Assembly (NCBI GenBank): GCA_002049455.2
Contig: KV918980.1
Span: 62,001 to 126,000 of the forward strand
Length of the DNA: 64,000 nucleotides
DNA from: Porphyra umbilicalis
Taxonomy: Eukaryota; Rhodophyta; Bangiophyceae; Bangiales; Bangiaceae
Reading direction: 5' to 3'
Positions 21,856 through 31,638 of the stretch are shown piece after piece; the first letter of the stretch is position 1, and every line of letters starts with the position of its first letter. Both the position numbers and the translations under genes were made by a program. The notes under the pieces were generated by a model, which saw only the letters and a program-made list of their open reading frames with translations, made no database searches and was not told where the DNA came from.

Positions 21856-23649
21856 TCACTCGGCCTGGGACAAACGCGCCTCGCGGCGAGCGCGCCTCGC
21901 GGCCGTTGCCGCCGTCGCCTCGGCCGCTGCGGCTGCTGCCGCCGTCGCCGCTGCCGCCCTTTCCGCCGCAGCTGCCGCCGCCTCCGCCACCGCCGCGTCC
22001 CGGTCCGCAACGTACTCGGCGCAAAACTCAGGGACGGTCCCCAAACAGTCGGCCGCCGACGCCTCGCGGCAGCGAATAAACAACTGCTGCGCGGCGGCCA
22101 TGGACCCTCCCCCCTCCCCGCCCCCAAGGCCGTCGACCATCTGCGCGCCAAACGCCGTGCCCATCTCGGAGTCAGCCTTTGGGTAATACGACGCAAAGAG
22201 GCGCGCCAGTTGCGAAGCACAGGGGGCCTCAAACGACCAGCGGCTGTCGACGCGACCGCCGCGCACGAGCGCCTCGTCGAGGGCGGTCACCGGCTTGTTG
22301 GTGGTCATGGCGACGAGGAGGGACTCGGCGGCAATGAGGCCGTCGAGGGCGTTGAGGAGCCCTGAAAATGTCAGTGCGCCGGCCGCCGCCGTCGCGACGC
22401 GGTCGACAGTGAAAAGGGCATCAACGTCCTCGATGACGAGCAAGGAGGCGCGGGGGAGGCTCGCCAGCGCGTCGCCGAGGATCTGGTTGTTGAAGTTGCC
22501 GTTGGTGACGGCTAGAAAGCAGGCGGTGAGGCGGAAGGTCGACGCCAGTGCCCGTATGGTCGACGTTTTGCCTGACCCCGGCGGCCCGTGCAGCAGGTAG
22601 GAGCGGCGATAGGGAACGCCGTGGGAGCGATACCATGCCTTGGTAGGCGGTGAGAGGAACGCCTCCACGTCGGCCTTGAGGGCCTCGGCCATCCCATCTG
22701 GGAGGATGACAGACGATAGAGGGCGGCCGGGCTTGTCGCCCTCGGCGACCCACATGGACTTGGACGCCCGGTCATCGGTTCTGAAGCGGAAGAGGCGAAA
22801 GGCCGACGCTGCCGGCGGCGGCGCGTATAGGGCAAGTGACCAGTCAACTACGCCCGCAATAAAGGTCTTGAGCGGGTCCGCCCCGCCCGCGGCGACAAGC
22901 AGCACGAACCGCTGCATATCCGGTGCGCCCAAGCCGCTGCCGAGCGGGTGGCCCGCTGCCATATGCAAGACATGAATGCGCGCGCTGTCTGGGGGAAAGC
23001 TCGCTTCCGCCTCGCCGTCGCTACCGCTGCCGTCGCCATTGACCTCCGCCGCCGCCGGCTGCGTGGCCGGTGGCGACGCGCCAGCCTCCGCGGCATACGC
23101 CCGACGAAGCGCGTCGGGCGTGGCCGCCGGCGGGGGGGGCCACAGGACGACGGCGGCGCCCATGCCGTGGACGGTCTTGTACGGGGGTCGCTTTTGGTCT
23201 CCCTCGCGCAGCGACGCGGGGCCGTAGCAGCCGTACGGGTCCGAGGGCTTCTTGTAGAGAGGCCGCTTGATGCCGACGTTGCTGGTCCCGGTCGCCTCGG
23301 CTTCTTCAACATCGGCCGCGGACCGCACGTCCACGCGGTCGACGGCGTCGGAAGGATTAACCCACAGCGCTGGTCCGGCGACGGCTTCGGTCGTGGAGGC
23401 GTCGGCACCGCCAGTCCCCGCGCGAGGGCGCACCGGCGGGTGACGCGCGACATAGTCCAGAATGGCCGCAAAGAGCTTGCCCACCCGCGAGTTGACCTCC
23501 AGCACGCCGAGATCGGCGGTCGATACGCCCTCGTCCGCCGCGATGCGGTCCAAGTCGTCGGCATCCGGGAGAAGGCGGGAGGGAGCCCCCGCCGTCGTGC
23601 CGCCAGTGTCGGTCGCGAGAAGAAGGCCGTTGCGTGGCATCGTCGTCAT
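21856..23649 (-). CDS. BCS1-like AAA ATPase
   Basis: 597 residues from the ATG at 23649 (MTTMPRNG). A second Met lies three codons on; the frame also stays open further upstream, but that part is compositionally unlike protein. The C-terminal half is a clear AAA domain of the BCS1/AATP1 type: the lead-in WYRSHGVPYRRSYLLHGPPG, Walker A GPPGSGKT (355-362), Walker B LLVIEDVDA (403-411), sensor MTTN (448-451) and the Arg pair of RGGRVD (463-468). In this family the spacing from Walker B to RGGRVD is as seen here. Yeast BCS1 inserts the Rieske protein into mitochondrial complex III; plant relatives have other membrane-linked roles. No N-terminal membrane anchor is obvious, so the exact role is open. 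The C-terminus is an Ala/Glu-rich helix. The gene is intronless. Confidence 0.85.
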   Translation of the reverse strand: MTTMPRNGLLLATDTGGTTAGAPSRLLPDADDLDRIAADEGVSTADLGVLEVNSRVGKLFAAILDYVARHPPVRPRAGTGGADASTTEAVAGPALWVNPSDAVDRVDVRSAADVEEAEATGTSNVGIKRPLYKKPSDPYGCYGPASLREGDQKRPPYKTVHGMGAAVVLWPPPPAATPDALRRAYAAEAGASPPATQPAAAEVNGDGSGSDGEAEASFPPDSARIHVLHMAAGHPLGSGLGAPDMQRFVLLVAAGGADPLKTFIAGVVDWSLALYAPPPAASAFRLFRFRTDDRASKSMWVAEGDKPGRPLSSVILPDGMAEALKADVEAFLSPPTKAWYRSHGVPYRRSYLLHGPPGSGKTSTIRALASTFRLTACFLAVTNGNFNNQILGDALASLPRASLLVIEDVDALFTVDRVATAAAGALTFSGLLNALDGLIAAESLLVAMTTNKPVTALDEALVRGGRVDSRWSFEAPCASQLARLFASYYPKADSEMGTAFGAQMVDGLGGGEGGGSMAAAQQLFIRCREASAADCLGTVPEFCAEYVADRDAAVAEAAAAAAERAAAATAAAAAAAEATAATAARRARREARLSQAE

Positions 23650-25106
23650 GGTGCGCAAACAAAGACAAAGAGGGGGGAAGAGCCGATTGGGAACCCGATA
23701 GATTGAGTGGGAACCCGATAGAAGCGCGGCTACGCGAGGGGGGCGGATAGAGGGAAGGGCGGAGGACTGCTCCGTGTGGGGTACCCGGGTGGCAGAAGCT
23801 GGCGTGGTGGGGATGTCAGTACCCGACACATTCGCAGACTGCCTGCCACACCGTCTCAAGTGAGAGTCGACGACCCTACCGACGCGACGGTTAGCGCCTT
23901 CTCACGGGCCACTCACAAGCTAGGCAACTGGTGTAGTGGGGCCATGGACAGCGGTGCCAGCAGGGCTCAGCAGGGCTGGCCGAGGGATGCCGTTTGGGTG
24001 GGTACGGCGTGGCCTGCTTCGGGGCCAGAGTGTGTCTGTGTCCCTTCCTTGTTGTGCTGCGGTGGCGGCCGGGCCCGATGAAGCAGACTCGAGCGAGGAA
24101 TGGGCCTGGACGAGGGCTTGGATCAGGTACTGTAATAAACACAGCTCGTGTGAGTGGCGTTGACTTCCTCGCCATCTGCGCGGGGGGTCGCACTCGATCG
24201 AGAAGGAGGGTGCTGTGATGGTCTGGTGTGGGTCCCGTGCAGGGATGTCCAATGGATTCTTTCTGGAATCGGAAAAACTCGATAAAATCTGGTGAAACGT
24301 GTGAGTGGCCTTCAAAGAGGTCGAGACTTCTACAGTACCTGGCCTGAAAATGGCCTACTAATCGATGCGGATTACCGCTGATCCTGAAAAGTCATGCCAA
24401 CCTCACCCAACGTACTGTACCTAACATCTAATTGTGCCGAGAGACGGGCGCTACAAGGAAAGGAGAGCACGAAGAAAGCTGAGAGGACCATGAGAAAGAG
24501 GGCATCACATACAGCCGTTCTCCCAAAAATCCCGCACTCCAACAGTTGCAAAAGAGTTCCAAATCGGCCTCTACGACCCCGCAGACCTACAAAGTCGTCC
24601 TGCCTCAACAAATGAGGTTCCAAAATGAAGCGCCACATATGATCCTGATATTGCTGTCTTCCCAATTTTGGCCGATGCCGTCGATGTCGCTGACGCACGT
24701 GTTTGGTCCAATGGGGTGGTCTGAGCGCCTCAGCATATGCTTACAAAGCAGACGCGTCGGCCTCGGCTCGTGCCATGCCGCGTGTATGTCTCGGGCTTCG
24801 GGGACCCACCGACCCCGCCGGCGCACTTGTCACCGATGCCGTGCTTTGGCATTGCCACCACGTCTCTCTCTTGATCGTATGCTCCAGCTATGGTCTCGGC
24901 TCTCTTGTTTTGTGCTCCATGCCCGTCGTCCACAAGAATGGCGGCGGCGGCAGGGGCATTGCATTTCCTAGCCGTACGCGCCACGCACGCCAATCGAACG
25001 AGGCCAACGGCGAGCCCTCCCAACTTCTTCCGACTGAGCCCCTTCCCGTCAACAGATTGATCCGCCCCCTCCTGCGTTTGCGTCCGCAAATCCACTCCCG
25101 CTCACC
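23650..25106. other. Intergenic, lower GC
   Basis: This spacer lies between divergently transcribed genes. It holds the solo transposon end at 24512-24578. No gene is seen otherwise. Confidence 0.5.
24512..24578. mobile_element. Solo terminal repeat of a Tc1-type foldback element
   Basis: The sequence from CAGCCGTTCTCCC to CGGCCTCTACGACC, preceded by TA, matches both arms of the foldback element at 54831-54961. Only one arm is present here, so the other was lost or diverged. Confidence 0.6.
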
Positions 25107-25715
25107 ATGACGACTACACCAGTCGCTGCCCACCCGTCCACGGACGTGGTGCTCGGCGAGGCTCAGCCGCCGACCCCCCCGTCTTCCACCCAAGAAGCCA
25201 CCGACGAAGCGCCGCCAGCCGGCAACCGCGCGCCCGCCGTCTTGGCGGCCGTCACCACCGACGGCGCGCTCGTCCTCGCGCCCGCCCTCATCGGCATCGG
25301 CATCTACACGGGTGTCCGCATGGTGCAGCGGAGCCACATCGTCGAGGCCATCACCCTCATTGGTGCCGCCGCATGGCCGCTGGTGCTCCTCGTCGCGTGT
25401 GCCGGCTGGGCAACCGGCTGGGTGCCTCCGCCCAAACTCACGACACACCTGCTGCTCAATGTGGCCATCAATACTGGCATCGCGGCGGTGACAGGTACCG
25501 TCATTGCCAAGAGGATGGATGATGGGCAGCTCGCGTCGGTGGCGGGGGACATCCCGTGGTTAATTGCCGACGCATCGGTTAACGGGGTGGCGTTGGCGGT
25601 GGGGATTGCGACTGACGCGTACGTGAAGCGGAGGCTGGCTGCAGCGGCAGAGGCGGCAGACGACGCTGCTGGCAATGGACACGAGGGAGAAAGGGGGGCG
25701 TGTGAGAGTGTGTGA
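25107..25715 (+). CDS. Small multi-pass membrane protein, unknown function
   Basis: 202 residues. The ATG at 25107 is the first in the frame and follows a pyrimidine-rich leader. Residues 1-45 are Pro/Thr/Ala-rich and hydrophilic. Four hydrophobic segments follow: about 48-70 (LAAVTTDGALVLAPALIGIG), 79-102 (EAITLIGAAAWPLVLLVACA), 115-135 (LLLNVAINTGIAAVTGTVIA) and 145-168 (IPWLIADASVNGVALAVGIA). The C-terminal tail is Ala/Glu-rich and charged. I recognise no family; it could sit in a plastid, mitochondrial or endomembrane. Clean composition and a single uninterrupted frame support a real gene. Confidence 0.7.
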   Translation: MTTTPVAAHPSTDVVLGEAQPPTPPSSTQEATDEAPPAGNRAPAVLAAVTTDGALVLAPALIGIGIYTGVRMVQRSHIVEAITLIGAAAWPLVLLVACAGWATGWVPPPKLTTHLLLNVAINTGIAAVTGTVIAKRMDDGQLASVAGDIPWLIADASVNGVALAVGIATDAYVKRRLAAAAEAADDAAGNGHEGERGACESV

Positions 25716-26393
25716 GGATTGTGGGGCTTCGGTGGTAGAATGGTACGGGCTTGCGTTTTGTGTTTCTCTTTTTTTTCGCGGCGAGGGCGCGGTGGGTCGA
25801 CCACGAGACCATTATGACCTTGAGCAGAGGAGAGAGAAGCAGCTTTTGTGCATCACGAGTAGAGGTTTTGTTTGTCGAGGCGTCTGCGTTGTCCAGCCGT
25901 CTCCCTCGTTCTCCTCATCGCACCATGGCTTGCGCGGTACGGCGCCGTGGAAAGGAGATGGTGGACGTCACACGCAGGCCCGTGCACGTGGCGCAGGTCC
26001 CAGCATTGTTGTCGAGCATCGTCGAGGATGTTGACGCATCAACGAACGAAAATGCGTCCTCATTTGTGTAAGCACAAGCAATTTCTGGACGGGACACTCT
26101 GAAATCACCGCGTGGCGCCAGCATTCAGCGTAGGCGTTCGTGCTCTTGCCTTCGCGCCATCCAGCGCGTGGTGTCGTCGTGTGGCAGCGCGCGCCCACCG
26201 ACCACCTCCACCGCGCTCGGCAGATTCTTCTCGGGTGCTCGCTCCGGGGCGCTTTTGTCGCGGCCGTCGTCTTCACCGCCGATGTCGGTGACCTCGTAGA
26301 GTGCTCGACTCCTACCTCTCGCTTTCCTTCCCTCGCCTCACTGGTTCGTCCCGCTGGTCGGTCGTTGGCTCTTTGGTTGCGTCCCACCCAACT
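25716..26393. other. Intergenic
   Basis: Spacer between two plus-strand genes. A short in-frame upstream ATG at 26301 could extend the next protein by 31 residues. No other feature is seen. Confidence 0.4.
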
Positions 26394-27998
26394 ATGGCGC
26401 CCGCCGACAACTCTGGCGGGGGCAGCGGTAAGCATGGGCGGCGGGGTGATGGGTCTGCCCTCTCTGGTTGCAGCAGCCGCGACCGCGACTCCCGTGACGG
26501 CCGTGGCGACTCGCGCGACGGGCGGGACGGGCGGGACGGGCGCGACCACCGCGACGCGCGCGCCCGTGATTCCCGCGATCGGGACCGGGACCGTGACCGT
26601 GACCGCGACCGGGACCGCGACAGGGACCGTGACCGGGACCGTGACCGTGACCGGGACCGTGACCGGGACCGCGACCGCGACGGGCGTGACCGGGACCGCG
26701 GGCGTGGGCGGGACCGGGATGGGCGGGGCCACGGGCGGGACCGGGATGGGCGGTCTGTTGGGCGGGACCGGGACGGCCGGGACCGGGACGGTCGGGACGG
26801 TCGGGACGGGCGGTTGGGGCGGGAACGGGAGCGGGAGCGGGACAGCCTCCACAGCCGCGACGGGGGGCACGGGCGGGACCGGGACCGAGACCGGGAGCGG
26901 GACAGAGACCGGGAGCGGGACCGAGACCGCGACCGCGAAAGGGACCGCGAGCGCGACCGGGACGGGCGGGACCGGGATCCGCGGGACGGGCGCGTCGGGC
27001 GTGACGGGCGTGACGAGCGGGACCGTGACGGGCGGGACCGTGACGGGCGGGACCGCGACGGGCGCGACCGCGACGGCCGTGACCGCGACGGGCGCGACCG
27101 CGACGGCCGTGACCGCGACGGCCGTGACCGTGACGGGCGCGACCGCGACGGGCGCGACCGCGACGGGCGCGACCGCGACGTGCGGGACCGCGACGCCCGC
27201 GACCGCGACCGCGACGGGCGCGACGCGGGGCGCGACGGGCGCGACGGGCGGGACGGGCGGGAGTCGCGGAGCACGTCGGCGCCGCGCCCACCGCCGCCGC
27301 CGACGCGCGTGACGGCGGCGGCGGCGGCGGCGGCACCCCGCTCGGCGGGGTCTGCCAAGTCTGGCGGCGCCGCCAGTGGCGGCGCCGCAGCGTCGGCGCC
27401 CGCGGCGGCCGCCGGCGGCGCCAAGGCCAAGGCGCCCGCGTCGCTGTCGCCCCCGCGAGCGGCGGCGGCGGCGGCGGCGGCGTCCCCACCCCCCCGCCCC
27501 CCCCCCCCCCCCCCTCCCGCGTCCCCCCCGCAGGCGCCCCCCCCCCCATCGGGTGGGGCCGCTGCCTCCCCCGCCACCGCCGCCGCCGCCGCCGCCGACG
27601 CTGCCACGACGGCGGTCGTCATCCCGCCCGTCACGGACCACACGTCGCTGCTCGCCGCCAAGCGGGTGCGCCACATCACGGAGATTAGCACGGCGACGGT
27701 GACCAAACACCGGCGCGGCCGCCGGCGCACCTTCAAAGCCCTCCGCGCGCTGCTCGCGTCGCAGCACTACCACCGCCTCCCTGTGTCGGCGGCAACGTAC
27801 ACGAACATCGGGGCGCCGCCGTCGACGGCGCCGCCGAAAAAGTATTGTGACATTACGGGGCTGCCGGCGGTCGGCACCGACCCGCGCACGCGCCTGCGCT
27901 TTTGGGGGGTGGGGGGGTTTGGCGCCGCGCGCGCCATGCCCGAGTGGCGGGTGGATGAGTTTTTGGCGCTCCGGGGGGCCAACACGCAGCTCAAGTAA
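26394..27998 (+). CDS. INO80C/Ies6-like chromatin-remodelling subunit with giant Arg-Asp repeat
   Basis: 534 residues from the ATG at 26394 ([10 protein letters not shown]). The C-terminal part carries the YL1-C-type motif [20 protein letters not shown] (about residues 482-501), preceded by a basic stretch with [14 protein letters not shown]. This arrangement (basic helix, then KYCDITG.PA..TDP) is that of INO80 complex subunit C (yeast Ies6), a module that in yeast works with Arp5. Unusually, residues about 28-280 are almost entirely Arg-Asp and Arg-Asp-Gly repeats ([17 protein letters not shown]), followed by Ala/Pro/Ser-rich linkers (280-430). RD-rich tracts are typical of nuclear and RNA-processing proteins. 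The alternative start at 26301 cannot be excluded. The C-terminal domain sets the identification; the repeat adds roughly 400 residues to the usual family length. Confidence 0.75.
   Translation: MAPADNSGGGSGKHGRRGDGSALSGCSSRDRDSRDGRGDSRDGRDGRDGRDHRDARARDSRDRDRDRDRDRDRDRDRDRDRDRDRDRDRDRDRDRDGRDRDRGRGRDRDGRGHGRDRDGRSVGRDRDGRDRDGRDGRDGRLGRERERERDSLHSRDGGHGRDRDRDRERDRDRERDRDRDRERDRERDRDGRDRDPRDGRVGRDGRDERDRDGRDRDGRDRDGRDRDGRDRDGRDRDGRDRDGRDRDGRDRDGRDRDGRDRDVRDRDARDRDRDGRDAGRDGRDGRDGRESRSTSAPRPPPPPTRVTAAAAAAAPRSAGSAKSGGAASGGAAASAPAAAAGGAKAKAPASLSPPRAAAAAAAASPPPRPPPPPPPASPPQAPPPPSGGAAASPATAAAAAADAATTAVVIPPVTDHTSLLAAKRVRHITEISTATVTKHRRGRRRTFKALRALLASQHYHRLPVSAATYTNIGAPPSTAPPKKYCDITGLPAVGTDPRTRLRFWGVGGFGAARAMPEWRVDEFLALRGANTQLK
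26500..27260 (+). repeat. In-gene GC minisatellite coding Arg-Asp-Gly
   Basis: The units are permutations of CGGGACCGCGAC and GGGCGCGACCGCGAC. Because units keep a multiple of three bases, the other frames also stay open: one plus-strand frame reads Thr-Gly/Ala repeats, and minus-strand frames read Arg-Ser or Pro-Val repeats. Length variation is expected. Confidence 0.8.
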
Positions 27999-28740
27999 GG
28001 GGCGGGGGTGGCTGGCGGACTGGTGGTGCGACGGTGGACGGCGTCGAGGATCTGCTTGCACCTTTGGTGGCCAGCTGTCGCTGTCTGCCGCGTACGTGGC
28101 GACGGTTGGGCTCGGCTCCTGTTCTCGTGTCGGTTGCCTAGCGTCTTCCGTGTGTTGTCATGTTTGTCTCAACAGGTCGTGCTGCTCCGATGTGCGCGAC
28201 GCTCTCACAGCTGGTCCTGTTGCTTGTCAGGATAGCTCCTTTCTTTCACTGTGGACTCCCAGCTCGCTCTGTTGTCTATCACGGTCGCCAATGCACGTGG
28301 GTCCACGGGTCCTGAGGAGGATAAGCGGGGAAAGCTCGGGTCTAACGAATAAGATACATGCGAAGAACAGCGCTGGTCGCACAGCAAGGGCATCTCTATC
28401 GTGTCTGCAGCTGCCGAGAAGAGTTGGGGCAGCCGACGGCGCCCCCCTCGGGCACCATCGCGCGGAAGGCTGTCTCACCTGCCCGGCGGCTCAACCAGAA
28501 GGCGGGACCGCATCACACTGCGAGCTGCCAAGAGAGGTAAGCGGGAGAGTCCAACGCCCGGTGACCCCGGGGTCACATAACACAAGCGTGGTCGGACATC
28601 GAGACGAACACCGCGGCGGCCGTCACACCGCCGACGACGCCGCGGCCACCGAGGGCGGGAGGCAGGTCTCCAATGAGGACACCCACACACACACAAAAAG
28701 AACGACGGAGAACGGAGGCACCAGCATGCGGACGCCACGC
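27999..28740. other. Intergenic between convergent genes
   Basis: This is 3' flanking DNA of two convergent genes. No RNA gene or ORF with recognisable features is seen. Confidence 0.5.
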
Positions 28741-31638
28741 CTACGCACGCCGGTTCTGTGCACCGTATCCGCGGCCCGCCATGCCCCCCCGACCACCATA
28801 GCCCATCCCCCCCCCCATGCCACCGTAGCCCATTCCTCCGCGGCCAGGCACGCCGCCGCGACCCATCCCGCCGCCGTAGCCGCCCATCCCACCGCCCATG
28901 CCACCACCACCCATGCCGCCGGCCATGCCGCCATAGCCGCCGGCCATGCCGCCGCCCATACCGCCCATGCCACCCCCCATACCGCCCATGCCGCCCCCCA
29001 TACCGCCACCCATGCCGCCCATGCCGCCGCCCATGCCGCCCATGCCGCCGCCAAAGCCGCCGCTCATGCCACCCGCCATGCCACCGCCGCGCCCAAACAT
29101 GCCGCCCCCGCCGCCGCCCGACGGCACAGCACCCTTGGGCCCGACCGACCCCGGTGGTGGCGGCTTGCCCTCCAGCTCCGCGGCCCACACCTCCTGCGCG
29201 TTTTTCAGCTCATCAAAGATTAGCTCGGCGAGCACCACGTCTTCTGTGGACAGCCCCTTCTGCTGGATCTTGTCCGGGTGCACCTGCAAGATTGCCTTGT
29301 GGTAGTTGACCTTGACTTTGGACGACACCGCCAGCGTCTCCATTGTCACGGGCTTCCACGTTGAAGCCGAGTAGAGGACCGAGTCGAGTGTCGCAAGCAG
29401 GGCGCGCAGGTTGCCCCTCCGTTGCCCGCTGGCCGTCCATCGGTTGATCTTGACCTCACAGGAGCTGCGGAGGCCGTCCTTGGCGGCCTGGTGAGCAGCC
29501 TCCCCTTGCTCCCGTTCCCTCACCGCCGCCAGCTTCTCGTCCGCCCTCGCCTTGATCTCGGCCGCGTGCTGCTTCTTGAGCGCCTCGCGCGACAACGTCG
29601 CACCAGTGCCGCCGCCACCGCCGACGCTGGCAGCATCGGACGTGCGGGCGCGGCTTGAAGCAGACGCACGTGACGGGGGCCGCTTTGCACTCTCCCCGCC
29701 AGACCGCCGATCCGAGGCACCACCCCCGGCGGCAGCTCCCCCCATCCGCGGTGCGGAGCGGGACTGCGAGAAGGAGCCGAGCAGGTCCCCATCGGCACCG
29801 GCCTGACCCCCCGTAGGCGCCGCCTTGGACGCCGATGCAGACGCCCCAAACGCCCAATCGTCCAACGGGTTGTGCCCATTGCCAGATGTACTGCTTCGTC
29901 GAGGCCCCGCGCCACCGCCGTTACTCCCAGTGGCCGATGCGTTGCCGCCCATGAGGTCCGCCAGTAAGTCGCCTTCGCTCCCCGACGGCCGTACCGGCGG
30001 AGGGTCGTCCGCCTTGGCGTCGGACCGGCGGGAACGGGAGCGCGCCGGGCGCGACGGGGCCACGTCGGCGGCGCTCCCCCCGCTGCTCAAGTCATCAAAG
30101 AAGGAGCCGCCTGCCGCCGCAGTGGCGGCCGCCGGTGGGTCCGCCCCAAAGATCCGCTCCCCATACGACGGAGCAGCCGTCGTACGGTCCGGGTGGGGTG
30201 GCCGCGAGCGCGACGCGCGCGCCGACGACTCGCGTTTGCCGACGCCCGCGGAGGGGTAGCTCGAGCCGCCGCCCCCACCGCGCGGGGGGGGTACTAGCGC
30301 CTCGTCTTCCGACACGCCCGGCGAGGCGGCTACCGAGCCGGACCGCCGGCGCGACTGTCCACCACCCCCCGTCGGGCCGTCCACGCTGCTTCGGGCGCTG
30401 CGACGCACACCGCCGGCAGCCTTAAAGGAGCGGAAGGAGCCGTCGTCGCCCCCATTGACCGACCCGGCCCGTCCGTCCTTCTCCGACCCACCGCCGCCGA
30501 TGCTGCCCGCGTACAGGCCGTCATCGTCAGACGACGGGCCGTCGCCACCCTCATCCCAGAGGCTCTCCCCAAAGTTGTTGGCTGCGGTGGCAGGCGCGGA
30601 TCGCCGCTGAGCAGCCGGCGGTGGCGCACCCCCACCACCGAGGCCAAACACATCGTCGTCGGCGGGCGACACGTTGGCGGTACTCCCGTACCGCCGGCCT
30701 ACATTCGGTGTGTCTTCCCCAAGGCTGCCGCTGCCACCCCCACCCCCCCCGGCCACTCCCGGCGAGCGCAGCGTGGCCAACGCGTCCGAGCCAACCACCT
30801 CCACCACCTGATCGTACGCCCGGCCGGCGTCGGCATAGAAGCGGCGGCGCATCTCCACCGTCTCTGAGAGCACCGCCCCAAAGAGCGCCGCCCGAACCGG
30901 TAGGGCGCCCTCTAACGCGTCGAGCAACGACGACGCGTTGGCGTCGAGCTCATCCCGCTTGGCCTCGACCTTGGCCCGATCCGCCTCGGCCCCGCCACCA
31001 TTCAGCGGGGAGGTGCCCAGCCCCGGCGACGCAAACGGGTTGGACGCCCCCGCCGAGCGGGCCTCGGCCAGCCGCGCCCGGTACCGATCCAAATCCGCCG
31101 CCGTCCGCCGGCGCGCGTCGAGGCGGGTGGCAACCTCCCGCCCGCGCGACACCTCCTCGTCCAGCGGCGCGAGCACCCGCCGCCGCAGCCGCCGCTCCGC
31201 CCGCCGGAGGGCATCGTCAAACACGTGCGCGTCGGCGGTGGCGAGCGCGTCCGCGGCGGGGCCAATCGCCGAGCCCCCCGCGTCGCCCGCCGCCGACGCG
31301 TCGACGAGCGCGAGGGAGACGGCCTGGGAGGCCGACGCGCTCTTGGCGAGCGCGTCAAACGCGTCCGACGCTTCCGCCTTGAGCCGCCGCAGCGCCGACG
31401 TTTGGCGGACGTACAGGTCGGCGGCGCGGTCCAAGTCGGGGGGGCCCCCATAGCTGCCACCGCCGCCGCCGGCGCCGCCTTCCGACAGGCCGACCGACGC
31501 GAGGACGGTGTTGCGCGTGCGCTCCGCCGCGCGCTTGGCCTCCACGCCAAAGCTCTTTAGCTTGGACGTCCAGGCGCCGCCGCCGGCGGGCGGGACACCC
31601 CCGCCCGGGCCATAGGCGGGGTCAAACGCGGCGTCCAT
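28741..31638 (-). CDS. BAR-domain plus auxilin-type J-domain protein
   Basis: 965 residues from the ATG at 31638 (MDAAFDPAYGPG). Residues about 20-300 look like a BAR domain: SKLKSFGVEAKRA, then DLYVRQTSALRRLKAEASDA, LAPLDEEVSRGREVATRLDA and RRRTAADLDRYRARL, which is the usual l.PL.......RLdaRr....D.dryr pattern. BAR domains bind curved membranes. Residues about 310-690 are Ser/Gly/Asp/Pro-rich and disordered, with DDWAFG and LGSFSQS-like short motifs of the kind used to bind coat or adaptor proteins. Residues about 735-835 are an auxilin-type J domain with HPD at 787-789 (LQVHPDKIQQKG) and the auxilin-like end LIFDELKNAQEVW. The last 120 residues are Gly-Met repeats. Auxilins recruit Hsp70 to uncoat clathrin vesicles. 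In plants a BAR-SH3 protein and an auxilin-like protein interact; here both activities appear in one chain. Confidence 0.85.
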   Translation of the reverse strand: MDAAFDPAYGPGGGVPPAGGGAWTSKLKSFGVEAKRAAERTRNTVLASVGLSEGGAGGGGGSYGGPPDLDRAADLYVRQTSALRRLKAEASDAFDALAKSASASQAVSLALVDASAAGDAGGSAIGPAADALATADAHVFDDALRRAERRLRRRVLAPLDEEVSRGREVATRLDARRRTAADLDRYRARLAEARSAGASNPFASPGLGTSPLNGGGAEADRAKVEAKRDELDANASSLLDALEGALPVRAALFGAVLSETVEMRRRFYADAGRAYDQVVEVVGSDALATLRSPGVAGGGGGGSGSLGEDTPNVGRRYGSTANVSPADDDVFGLGGGGAPPPAAQRRSAPATAANNFGESLWDEGGDGPSSDDDGLYAGSIGGGGSEKDGRAGSVNGGDDGSFRSFKAAGGVRRSARSSVDGPTGGGGQSRRRSGSVAASPGVSEDEALVPPPRGGGGGSSYPSAGVGKRESSARASRSRPPHPDRTTAAPSYGERIFGADPPAAATAAAGGSFFDDLSSGGSAADVAPSRPARSRSRRSDAKADDPPPVRPSGSEGDLLADLMGGNASATGSNGGGAGPRRSSTSGNGHNPLDDWAFGASASASKAAPTGGQAGADGDLLGSFSQSRSAPRMGGAAAGGGASDRRSGGESAKRPPSRASASSRARTSDAASVGGGGGTGATLSREALKKQHAAEIKARADEKLAAVREREQGEAAHQAAKDGLRSSCEVKINRWTASGQRRGNLRALLATLDSVLYSASTWKPVTMETLAVSSKVKVNYHKAILQVHPDKIQQKGLSTEDVVLAELIFDELKNAQEVWAAELEGKPPPPGSVGPKGAVPSGGGGGGMFGRGGGMAGGMSGGFGGGMGGMGGGMGGMGGGMGGGMGGMGGGMGGMGGGMAGGYGGMAGGMGGGGMGGGMGGYGGGMGRGGVPGRGGMGYGGMGGGMGYGGRGGMAGRGYGAQNRRA

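Noticed and set aside
26140-27312. 390-codon Thr/Gly/Ala repeat frame
   Set aside because: Alternative frame of the same minisatellite, with no signal peptide or conserved end.
26312-27736. 474-codon minus-strand frame rich in Arg-Ser (SR-protein-like)
   Set aside because: It is the mirror of the Arg-Asp minisatellite; it lacks an RRM or other domain and lies opposite a gene with a conserved C-terminus.
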